From Gloeopeniophorella convolvens (taxonomy: Eukaryota > Basidiomycota > Agaricomycetes > Russulales), in assembly GCA_022496205.1 (NCBI GenBank), contig WTXD01000097.1:1-64000 (forward strand): 64,000 nucleotides of DNA, in the 5' to 3' direction. The position numbers and the translations under genes are program-made. The notes beneath the pieces were generated by a model, which ran no database searches, was not told where the DNA came from, and saw only the letters and a program-made list of their open reading frames with translations. Shown here one piece after another: positions 46,343 to 57,200 of the stretch; position 1 is the first letter of the stretch, and the number at the start of each line of letters is the position of its first letter.

Positions 46343-47816
46343 ATGGAAGTAGAACCGTGCATCGATGATTCCAATATTCGTCTTCTTGGCCCTCGACGCT
46401 TCGATGCGGCGTCCTTTGATAGCATAACTTCAGCCGTATGCATGGGTGAGTCGCAGCTACGCCCATACTGCAATCTTGCTATTCTGATCACTCGTTACAA
46501 GGTATACTCATCTCGCTTACGGCGATCGTGACTCTCGTCCTCCAGTGAGATGCCTCTCGAACTCGTGCCAGTTGTTTCTCATATAAAGCAGCCAAAAAGG
46601 TCTGAGGAACAAGGTCATTCTTGGCATGTTCATCGTGATTTTCACGTTGTACATCGTTTCTCTCACCGACTTTCTTGCAACTATGCACGCAGCCGTCGCC
46701 ATCAGTGGCGTCTGGACGGGCGCTGCAACACATCTAACCTGGTTTGGTTCTCCCATACACGTCCAAAGGTGGGTAGCGTTTGTAGAAGCTGGCGCTCCGT
46801 TGATCAACGTAAGCCTAGCGACCCTGTGTAGACAATCACTGGCTCATACCGACACGACATCTCTCTAGGCTGTTCTCAGCGATGCAATTGTAATGTGGCG
46901 TGCGTGGATTATATGGGACAAATCCAGAGGAGTTCTCGCAATTTCGACTGTTTTTTCCCTCGCCACTCTCGGTGAGTGCGCAATCCGTTTGATATTCACT
47001 GTGGCACAACCAACGTTCGTTGTCCTGAAAGCTTTCGGGATCTGGGGTTCGGTGACCGTCAAACTCCGCTCTGGGGGACAGACCGTCACCGATATCGACA
47101 CCCACGATTACCTGACGACGATTTACTGCGCTATCTCGCTCGCTTCAAACCTCTGGGCATTTGGATTGGTGGCGTGGAAGGCATGGTACGGTCCCTTTCC
47201 GGATGCTGCGTCGCCGAGGCCTAATGACCCCTCTTCCATACACAGGTTCCGCAGGAGACTGGTCGGGCAGCTACAAAACGAAGGGTTTCGCGGTAGCGCG
47301 GTCAGGCGCACATCCATCCTCCTCCTCGAGTCTGGTGCAGTGTACAGCTTGGTTGGGGTGCGGACGCGGTTCTCCTGTGCAAGCTCAAATTCTTATTCAC
47401 GCTGGCCAGGTTTTTGTCGTCGCCACACACTCAATATCATCCACCAGTATGCACGTGATCCAGCGGGTGTTAATCCTGGATGTTGTCGTAGACAAACTCA
47501 TTGTCTATGTGCCTGTGAGTGCACCCATGATGATGTTGATGAATCCCGGAGGCACATGTTTAACCAGAGTCCTGGACTCGGACAGGCCGTGTAACCAGAC
47601 GCAATCTTGCTGATTGTCGCTTTTCAAAGCAGAACCCACGATGAGAATCGCGGCCCCGAAAACTTGCCTGGGGCTGTCGCCGCCGGTCGGCGCGTTACAA
47701 AGTCCCTCGCGGAGATACTCGAGGAGCTCCCTCGGGACAAACACATAGCTACTTCCCCGCAAGATGGAATCCCCATGGAGAGGGTTATGGACAATAGTCC
47801 TTCCAGTGTTGCATGA
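46343..47816 (+). pseudogene. 7TM family copy H, stop in last exon
   Basis: Exons 46343-46445, 46502-46544, 46592-46808, 46869-46971, 47032-47185, 47246-47357 and 47410-47514 are in phase. Exon 8 starts GCC GTG TAA at 47586-47594, where the paralogues read GCC GTG TAT or GCC ATG TAT (the Tyr of the YP motif in span 7). Downstream the frame stays open through the normal tail to 47816. The product would stop at about 281 aa, without most of span 7. Trp of the LIW motif is also Gly (SLVG). A recent loss is likely; a truncated but expressed protein cannot be excluded. Confidence 0.7.
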
Positions 47817-48658
47817 GCTCGAGCTTCGCCGCGCGGGCTTCAAGTTTCTAGTATTTGCATAGTTCAGATACACACCGATTTATTTTATCTCTAATTACCA
47901 CAAAACTCAATGTGCATGTAACCGCACGACCGATGACAACCAGGAACTTACTTCCCCTAGCCTAGCGAACTTATTCGCGACTCGCCGTTGCATGGAAAAT
48001 ACAAGCCCCACGGCGCAATCGATGCAGATCACAGAGTGTGCTCGCATGTGGGCTCACGGACTGGTTTTGCAGACCGGCTACGGCTCCTGCCACCCAAGGA
48101 GTGCCCTGAAATATCACCTTTATTGCAATTTTCCCAAGTCGCACGAAAGCTAGATGGTCCATGGTCAGAAGATGTTTAAAACACGTTAGCCTAAAACTTG
48201 TCATTCGAGAGACCCCATTTCACCACGCGCCTTCCACCAAACGAAAGCTTCCAATAGACACGTACAACTTAGCATTGAGGTAAGAGCGGGCTCGGGTCAG
48301 CATGTACATATATGCACAGAAGCGCACGGCAGGGGAATCGCGCATGGCGCGGATGCAGCGTATTATTTTTGCCAAGCGGCTGCGGGCAGCTTCGCTGCAC
48401 GGTGGACGAGATGCTGTGCGCGCTTGGGGATGTGTGTGTGTGCCCAAGCCTGATGCGCGCCATCAGGGCGCCGAGTTTCGTCTGCTTTCCTTTGTCGCCG
48501 ACTGGGTTTGTATCGTTGTTGCTGCGCGTCCGATGTGTTTTAGTTGCTGCGTGGCATGGGCCGTGGGAAAGCATGCAGCGGAGGTTTGCGGGTTCATGCG
48601 GGCGCCAAAAGCGCCAGCTCAACTCGACCGCATCCACTCAACGACGACGACGCCGACG
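47817..48658. other. Intergenic, ATP4 5' flank
   Basis: The left part is the 3' flank of a 7TM unit (similar to that after copies E-G). The right part, 48.37-48.5 kb, is repeated at 23.27-23.40 kb. No further gene. Confidence 0.45.
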
Positions 48659-49682
48659 ATGGCCTCCAGAATCGCTCTTTCCTCTCTCCGCGCAACGGGT
48701 GGGTACAACTGCATCTACTCTATGCACATGTGTCTAACGAGCTCCAGCATCGCGCGCACGCCCCCATGCTGCCGTCCCACAAATCCTTGCTGCGTGCGTC
48801 TTTTCTCGGACTTTCCGCCCTCCTCCGCACGTACTCATACCTCCCTTGCCCATGCGCCCGCTTTTCGCAGCCGCATGATGTCGTCGACGCCGTCGAACCC
48901 CCCACCGCCCGCCGAGCGCGCGGCCGAGATCATCGACAAGCTCCCGTCGCACCCGAGCTTGGTCACCAAGACCGGCACGGCCATCCTCGGCAGCGGCCTG
49001 CTCGCCACCGCCATCTCTCAGGAGCTCTACGTCGTCAACGAGGAGACCGTCATCGCCGTCGGCTACTTCATCCTCTTTGCCTACATCGCCAAGGTGCGCC
49101 TCGCCGGCGTCGTGTTGTGTTGCGTGCTGAGACGCTGCGCGACAGACTATCCGTCTACCGTACAAGGAGTGGGCCGAGGGCCACATTGCGCGTATCAAGG
49201 GCGTGCTCGATGGCGCGCGCGCTGAGCACACGCAGGCCGTTCAGGACCGCATCGACGCCGTCGGCGAGATGAAGGACGTCGTCGCGCTCACCCAGGGTCT
49301 CTTTGCCCTCTCCAAGGTGCGCCCCCCACCTGATCCGCCTCTCCGTGTCCCGCGCCGCTGACGGCTCCGCAGGAAACCGCACAGCTCGAGTCGGACGCGT
49401 TTGTGCAGCGCCAGCGCGTCGCGCTCGCCGCGGAGGTCAAGACGGTGCTCGACTCGTGGGTGCGCTTCGAGCAGCAGGAGAAGGAGAACGAGCAGGCGCA
49501 GCTCGTCAAGACTGTCGTCGACAACGTGCTCAAGAACATCTCCGAGGAAAAGACACAGAAGGACGTGCTCGCGTGGGCCGTGACCGAGGTTGAGCGTGAG
49601 TGCCGTTCCGCTCGCCTTGACCGCACCTTTTCGTTGCTCACGCCGCTGGCACACAGAGCTCGTCAAGAAAAAGGAGATCTGA
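48659..49682 (+). CDS. ATP4: F1Fo ATP synthase subunit 4 (subunit b)
   Basis: Six exons: 48659-48698, 48748-48793, 48871-49093, 49146-49316, 49373-49595 and 49657-49682, giving 242 aa. The start gives an Arg/Ser/Ala-rich mitochondrial presequence (MASRIALSSLRATASRARPH...). The mature part has a Pro-rich stretch, PSLVTKTGTAILGSGLLA, and a membrane segment followed by LPYKEWAEGHIARIKGVL. A long charged helical region then ends in ELVKKKEI-like sequence (E-QLVKKKEI after splicing). This is the peripheral-stalk subunit that holds F1 against rotation in the inner mitochondrial membrane. The first three exons also read as one open frame, so an ORF finder would over-extend it. DNM1 starts 300 bp downstream on the same strand. 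Confidence 0.9.
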
Positions 49683-49979
49683 GCGTTATAGATAGCGTGC
49701 TGGTGCTGGGATGAACATACGTAGATAGAATGAGGCTAATATACTGTGTTCTCTCTCCTTTTGAGCGTTGTGTGTATCCCGAATCAAGAGCGTGGCCGAG
49801 CCGGCGCCGTGACGACGCGACGCGGCGCGTCTGGCCTGAAAAGACACCGCGGTCTCCTCCGCTCCGTCTCTTCCCCTCCTGCCCTTCCCCTTCTCCACCC
49901 TCAAAACAAACCCAAAGCTCCCGTGCACGGCGTCACATACAAAACATAGGAAACACGTCGCAGACGCACGCACGCCACC

Positions 49980-52920
49980 ATGGACGAGGACCTCATCAAA
50001 CTCGTTAACAGGCTCCAGGACACCTTTAGCAACCTCGGTACGTTGACCGTGCTGCGCCTCTCCTACTTTCTCGCGTTGATCGCGGGGCACTCCTGTGTGC
50101 GCAGGCGGGGAGCTGGACATGCCCCAGCTGGCCGTGGCAAGTCCATCCCGCCTCCACTCGCTGCGCTGCCTCTCACACTCACACCAGGTCGGCAGCCAAT
50201 CCGCGGGAAAATCCAGTGTCCTTGAAAAGTGCACCTACCCCCTCCATCTGTATGTGCGTTTGTGCTAACGCGCGCGCAGCATCGTCGGGCGGGACTTCCT
50301 CCCGCGTGGGCAGGGCATCGTGACGCGGCGGCCACTCGTGCTGCAGCTCATACACACGCCCGGTGGCGACGAGTGGGGCCAATTCCTGCACCTCGACAAG
50401 CGCTTCACCGAGTTTGCGGATATCCGCCGCGAGATCGAGCAGGAGACGTTCCGCGTCGCGGGGCAGAATAAGGGCGTGTCGCGCCTGCCGATCCACCTGC
50501 GCATATACAGCCCGAACGTGCTCGACTTGACGCTCGTCGACCTGCCTGGGCTCACCAAGGTGCGTGCGCCGGCCGTGTCGTGCGCGAGAGGTCGCGCGGG
50601 GCACTGAGACGGCGGTGTGCAGATTCCGGTGGGCGACCAGCCGAGTGACATTGAGCGGCAGATCCGCACCCTCGTCCTTGAGTACATCTCCAAGCCCAAC
50701 TGGTGCGTGCGCCCCCGGATCCCTCCCCTCTCTCCGCGCTGACCCCCGCGCGCGGCACCCCACAGCGTGATCCTCGCCGTCTCGGCCGCGAACGTCGACC
50801 TGGCCAACTCGGAGTCGCTCAAGCTCGCGCGGACGGTCGACCCACAGGGGCGGCGGACGATCGGCATCTTGACGAAGCTCGACCTGATGGACGCGGGCAC
50901 GCACGCGCTGGACGTGCTCACGGGGCGCGTGTACCCGCTCCGGCTCGGCTTCATCGGCGTCGTGAACCGCTCGCAGCAGGACATCAACGTCGAGAAGAGC
51001 ATGCCGGACGCGCTCGAGAGCGAGACCGAGTTCTTCCGCAGCCACCCGCAGTACCGCAACATCTCGCATAAGAACGGCACGCGCTACCTCGCCAAGACAC
51101 TCAACCAGGTGTGTGCGCACGGGCGCGGGTGTCCTGGGTGCTGATAGCGCTGGCACAGGTGCTCATGAACCACATACGCGACAAGCTGCCGGATATGAAG
51201 GCGCGCCTTAACACGCTCATGGGCCAGGCACAGCAGGAGCTCGACTCGTTCGGCGATGAGGCGATCTACGGCGACGCGAACCAGGCACGTAATTCTCCCT
51301 CCCTATACGCACCCGCGGCGCGCTGACGCACACGCAGCAAGGCGGGCTGGTCCTGCGCATGATGACACAGTTCGCGCGGGACTTTGTGACCTCGATCGAG
51401 GGCACGAACGTCGACATCTCGACCAAGGAGCTCTCCGGCGGCGCGCGCATCTACTACATCTTCAACGACGTGTTCGGGCACGCGCTCGCAAGCATCGAAC
51501 CGACGCACTCACTCGAGGCGCAGGACATCCGCACGGCCATCCGCAACGCGACGGGCCCGCGCCCGAGCCTGTTCGTGCCCGAGGTCGCGTTCGACCTGCT
51601 CGTCAAGCCGCAGATCAAGCTGCTCGAGGCGCCGAGCCTGCGCTGCGTCGAGCTCGTGTACGAGGAGCTCGTCAAGATCTGCCACAACTGCACCTCCACC
51701 GTGAGCCCGTGTCTGCGTGTGCCGTAGCCTAGGGCGCTAACCACTGCTGGGAGCACAGGAGCTGCAGCGCTTCCCACGGCTGCACGCGCAGCTCGTCGAG
51801 ACAGTCTCAGAGCTCCTGCGCGAGCGCCTCGGCCCGACGTCCTCGTACGCACAGAGCCTGATCGACATCCAGGTCGCGTACATCAACACGAACCACCCCG
51901 CGTTTGCGACCGCGACGACGCAGCACCTGCACGCGCCGCCTGCGCCGCCGCGCCACCCGCCCCGCGTGCGCCCCTTGTCCTCTCCCTTCCGCTCCCCACT
52001 GACCTTCTCCTAACCATGCAGCCCGTATCGGCCGAGCCCGCGCTTGGCGCCACGACGAACGGCGCAGGCTCTACGCTCGGCGACGACGACGCGCCCGGGA
52101 CCGAGTCGGCCGACGAGTTCCCGCCCGGCGCGCACGCATCACACGCGCACACGCACGCGAGCGGCGCGCGCTCCGTCTCCGGCTCGTCGCACGAGCGCCC
52201 GCGCGCCAAAGCGTCCCCGCGGCCCTCGGTCGCCGCAAGCATGCGCGCGGCGCAGCAGCACGCGCCCGCGGCGCCTGCCAACGCGCGCGAGACGTTCCTG
52301 AACTACTTCTTTGGGCAGAACGGGCCGGGGCCGATCGGCGCGACGGCGGCGGCGGGCGGGCCTGGCGCTGGAGGTGGCGGCGCGGGGGTCGGCATGGGGG
52401 ACGTCGTCGCGAGCGGGCGGGACGTGTCGGGCGGGGACGGCGCGCTGCGCTCGGGGCTGCTCGCGGGGAAACACGATGGGAACAACGCGGCGTACGATAT
52501 GAAGAGCCTTGGGAAGCACATCGAGGCGGTGCGCGGGCCCTGCCCTCTCTCTTCGTGTGTGTGTATGTGCGTACTGACGGGTGCGGTGTGCAGGTGTCAG
52601 CGGCGGACGGCTCGCAGGTGACGATGCGCGAGGAGATGGAGATCAACCTGATCCGCTCGCTCATCGCGTCGTACTTCTCGATCGTGCGGCAGAGCATCCA
52701 GGACCTCGTGCCCAAGGCGATCATGCACCTGCTCGTGAACCACACCGCGACGCACGTGCAGAACCGGCTCGTGAGCGCGCTGTACCGGCCGGCGCTGTTC
52801 AGCGAGCTGCTCAACGAGGACGAGGGGCTCGTCGCGGAGCGCGCGCGCGTCAAGGCGCTGCTCGACGCGTACCGCGACGCGTTCAAGACGCTCTCCGAGG
52901 TCTCGCTCAAGCCGACATGA
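49980..52920 (+). CDS. DNM1: Dynamin-related GTPase, Dnm1 type
   Basis: About 790 aa in eleven or so exons. GTPase domain: G1 [10 protein letters not shown]2-region T in [13 protein letters not shown]3 DLPG, G4 TKLD, followed by [14 protein letters not shown]. Middle domain: YLAKTLNQ...[13 protein letters not shown] and [13 protein letters not shown] variable insert (about 52016-52520; Ala/Gly/Ser/His-rich with [12 protein letters not shown]) precedes the C-terminal GED, which starts near [16 protein letters not shown] and ends SEVSLKPT. The [16 protein letters not shown] and [10 protein letters not shown] wording fits Dnm1 (mitochondrial and peroxisomal fission) better than Vps1. The second intron uses a GC donor (after LAV: G|GCAAGT), needed to join to [10 protein letters not shown] in frame. 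Confidence 0.9.
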
Positions 52921-53966
52921 GGCCGCGGCCGCGGCCACTGCACGCCGTGTGCAGACTAGACCGATCGTGACTGTGACTACATCGTCTGCGCCGTACATAC
53001 ACGCACATAGACCGCCCCGCCTGCCTGCCTGCCTGCTCGCTCTGTCGTACCGCACCCTTCTCTCGTTACCCCGCTCACCTCTCTATATATAGTACCACGC
53101 TGCCTGCTGCTCTACCTCCACGATGCGTTTCACCCCCCACCCCGGGACGTGCGTATGTACGTATGTAAGCCCCGCGCCCGCAGTGCTGGTGCCCCGTGCT
53201 ATTACTATACGCTACCGTACCGCACATACAGCGGGCGGGCGACACCCCGCTCCTCGGCCGGTCAGCAGTTCCGCAGTGCCCAGCCGCGCGCACGCAAACC
53301 CCGAAGCGCTAGGCGTGGGTGGGCGTGGGTTAGGCGCGCGCCGCCGCAGGGGCGACAAGATCTGCTCCAGACAAAGTTCAAGGGGCCGCCCGTGTCCGTG
53401 CCAGGTGTTCGCAGTTTGCGCGTACCCGCGGCTTCGCGCATCATCGTCTTGGTGGCGCCCCGAGATCGGGGCGCCCAGGCGTCCTGCGGACAGGGCAGGG
53501 CAAGGGCCGCAAGCTTCAGAGTTCGCGCTCCCAGTTTCCGGCTGCTGGTCCGCCGGCGTCAGATATCGAGTCGTTACAGCACTGTACAGTAGGGCTGGGG
53601 ACGCCACAACCCGTCAGACCCGGCAACGCGGGCGCGCGATGGTGGTGACGGCGACAATGATGATGATGACGATGGTGATGCCAAATGCCTCAACTGTTGA
53701 TTATTACTAATTTCTACGTTTCCCTACGAACAAAAAAATACCAAAAATATGATAGCGTGCGTGCGGGGTGCGAACTGGGACATGGGCAGACGTGGGTGGG
53801 CGGAAGGCCAGAAGGCAGAGCAGAGGTAAACCGACAGGTGGCAGACGACGTGCACGACGTGCGGGCAGCCAGGGCGTGCGCCGCGTCTTGGGCACGGCGT
53901 CCGCACAGGCTATCCGCAAGCGGCGCGACACCCGAGCGCCGCCGCGCCCACGCGCGCGCCGCCGTG
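52921..53966. other. Convergent intergenic region
   Basis: Between the 3' ends of DNM1 and the BCS1-like gene. GC-rich, with a TGATGATGATG run near 53660. No gene recognised. Confidence 0.4.
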
Positions 53967-56900
53967 TCATGCGATGCGCAGCGGCTCCTGCTGGCCCTTG
54001 ACCGCGACCCACCGGTCCGCGGCCGCGGCGCCCGCGTCGGGCGTCGCGCTGAGCTCGCCCTCGGACGACGCGGCGAGGCTCTCCTCCGCGTCCGCCTCGT
54101 TCGCAGTGCCCTCGGCCTGCTCCGAGTCCTCGAACTCGTCCTCGTCGTCGCTCGAGTCTACGCTCTCACCATCGCCTAGCATCTCCGGCGGTGGCGTGGG
54201 CAGGGACGGTGGTGGTGGCGGCGGCGGTGGCGGCGAGACCATGTACATCTCTGCGCCCGGCAGCGGCATGTCGGGGAGGTAGGTGCGGCGCGCGCGTTTC
54301 TTGAGCTCCTTCTTTTCGAGTCGCTGGGGGGTGCAGCTGGGCGTTAGGGCGTGCGAGGGAAAGGGCGGAGTGCGAGCCTTGCGCACCTCTTTCTCTTGCT
54401 TCTCTGCACGCTGTCATGCGGTTGCGGCGTCAGGGGTCTGGCATGGAGGAGCCGAGAGGCAGGGGGGAATGCAGCGTACCTCCTTCGCTTCCCGCTCTTC
54501 TTTCTATTGGAAAGAGGGCAAAGTCAGATGCTACCGCGCGATAGGCTCAATAGGGGGTACGAACATCTCTGCGCGCTAGCTCCTCAGCCTTCGCGAAGTG
54601 TATATATGAGCCAGCGTGTCGAGCTGCAATGGAAAATCGCATCATACCTCTCTCCTCTCCTTCGCCTCGCGCTGCCGTGGGTCATCAATGTTTTGCCCTG
54701 AAACCAGCGGGAGGGCTCTGCTCACCTCTTCCTTCTCGCGCTTCATGCGTGCTCGCGACTCACGCTCCTGCAGTATCCTGTATTAGCCGGCTAATCAGCA
54801 CTCTGTCGCACGGCACGGGTCATCTATAGAAGGCGCCGCACCAGTCAGCGACCTCGTCGACGCATTCACGTGGACGCGTCTTATTCTTGAGAAGGTACCC
54901 TTGGAGGCCGGCGACCTGCAGAGTATCCGGGAGACGTGAGAATGGCGCGAGCCACAGTGCACCGAAACGCTCGTACGCTCATCTCGTCCTCAGGAATTGC
55001 ATCCGCAAAGCGCTTGGCGAGCTCTGCAATCTCCGCCTCTTCGAGAACCGGCACGGCATGTGCCGACGCCTTGCGCTTGGAGCCGGGGAGGTTCTTCTGC
55101 GATGCGTCGCTCGACGAGGCACTATCAGTCGAAGATGACGCAGCAGCAGACACAGCAGACGGTCGCGAGGGGAAGAAGCATTTGAAAATGCCCTCCGCCT
55201 GCCACTTGGTCGCGTTGGTGAAATTGACCCAGACATCCATGCGGCCGGGCCTGCTGAGTGCGGGATCGAGACGCTCGATATGGTTGGTGGTCGCAAATAG
55301 AAGCCTGACCGGGAATGGCAGGGAGGTGAGTGGCCGGGGCGCGGGCGTGGGGAACATGAAACATACCGGCCCTCCGCAGCCGCAACACCGTCGAGGCTGT
55401 TCAATAGACCACTCAAGCTGAGGGTCGAGCCGTCATTGGCCTCTGCCGCGGCCTTGGTTGGCGCCGTCGGAGCGCCTGTGGACGAGGAATCACGGCTGAC
55501 CGAGCGCGTGAACGCAGCATCCAAGTCCTCCAAGAGCAAGATGCATCTGTGGGAAGCGTCTGAGAATCACACTGCCTCTTCATGGACTTAGGGTATGTCA
55601 TGACCCACCGTGATGGTACATTTCCCATCAATGTCGTTAATGTGTTATCGCTCATCCTACTCTCCGAGATTAACTGACGAAGGGTGGAAAGAACCGAACA
55701 CGCACCCCTTGGATGAGAGACTGACTACATAGATGTCGAGGCCCAATTCGCCAGCGAGCGAATGAATGAGCGACGTCTTGCCGCTGCGAAGATGACGTCA
55801 GATCCCACGAGACGTACAGAGCCCTCATCCCAAGCTAGGTAAGAGATGCACGTACCTCCCCGGAACGCCGTGCAGCAGGTAGCCACGTCGGAATGGTATC
55901 CCTAATTACCGGAACGGGGCCGTAAGTAGCTGCGACTTTACGTGCGCAATGTGAATTAGGCTGACCTCTTTCAGCATACCTGCAGGCCACACGTCGTGTC
56001 AATCGCGGCCCCATTGAACTCTAAGTAACGGACGTACCAATCTTCAGAACGCAGGAAGTCTCGGCAATCCGCCAAAAGCATCTCCTTGACGGCGGGTTCC
56101 AGAACTATCGAGCTCATGGGGCGCTTCTGTCGGGCACCATTCCATCTCCAGCAGGCGTATGTCCTTCGTCGGAAAATCAGGACAGATCGAAACGCTGCAT
56201 GGGGGTCGCGCCTTACGTGTCCGCCATAAAAATGTGCACGCGGTGCTCAGCGTCCTTCTCGTACTCACGCTTCGCCTCGAGCACCAGCCGCTTGAGGATG
56301 TCGTTATTCCGCGCGACAACGCTGCCTATCATCAGCCAACACGTAATTCGGCGACTTTCGGACGCACCTTATTTTCAAAGCCGAATAATGGCCGTAGTCC
56401 TGGTATCGGCGGGTGCGCGTTATCTGAGATGCGGCGACTCAGTTGGGCTCCCGTTATGGGATTATCCGCGAGCAAGGCGCACCTTTAGCCAATGGCCGCG
56501 GTAGTAGATGGTGTGGGTCGTGTCTAGCGGAAAGTCCATTCAGCCTGACAGCAAAGGCCGCACGGAACGCGGGAACGCACCGGGGCTGGGCATGAATGCT
56601 ACTTTGCGTTTGCGCCGCCCGTGTTCTAGCTCGCCCTCGTCTTCCTCCTCCATCTCTTCTTCGTCCAAGTCCCCGGTCGTGGACTCGTTCATCTGGTTCC
56701 GGCCAACTGAGCGCGTCGTGATCTCGAACTCCCGGCTGCGGCCCCACGCCGGTTGCTTTTCCGCGGGGCAACAGCGGTTCAGTACACCATTTTTTATATT
56801 GCTTCCGCGCATCACGAACCTTAGAAAGCCAATGCATCAACCTACAGGGATAAAGTGTCAGCTGGGCGCGTGCGCCAGGCGATAGGGTGGACGCGCCAGT

Positions 56901-57200
56901 CATATGGGTAATCCTCTTGGCTGAAGTGTGCTGTGAGATAGAACGCTGGGAGCTGTGTTTCAGCTGTGCCTGACGAGAAGGAAGACGTGCCACGAACAGT
57001 CCACAAACCCATTCCACGCAGATAGCGATGCCCGGCGTGCGGTTTCGATTGTGCCACCGACAACGACGAGTTTCTGTCACAAGGGTGAGGTCAGGGGGCT
57101 GCGCGGTGCGGGGCAGGATGGGAATGCCACGCACGAGAGTGTCTTGGATAGAGCCAGTGTTCAAGCCGAGTGGCGCGAGGAGACCTTTGAAGGCGTCCAT
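53967..57200 (-). CDS. BCS1-like mitochondrial AAA ATPase
   Basis: Many short exons. Start at 57200 ([17 protein letters not shown]), then [44 protein letters not shown] and [10 protein letters not shown] (BCS1_N domain), and [18 protein letters not shown]. The AAA domain has Walker A HGVPGSGKTS (split by an intron), Walker [12 protein letters not shown], and [19 protein letters not shown] (sensor 1 and Arg finger region). Next come [15 protein letters not shown] and a long C-terminal extension: a charged helix ([13 protein letters not shown]), a poly-Pro run and an acidic Ser/Asp/Glu tail ending PLRIA. One exon is only 14 nt (55966-55979, coding YAER). Yeast Bcs1 inserts the Rieske protein into complex III; basidiomycetes have many BCS1-like paralogues, so the role of this one is uncertain. 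Confidence 0.82.

Noticed and set aside
48302..49225. One 307-codon ORF over the ATP4 start
   Set aside because: Two introns with good splice sites lie inside it, and removing them yields a proper mitochondrial presequence.
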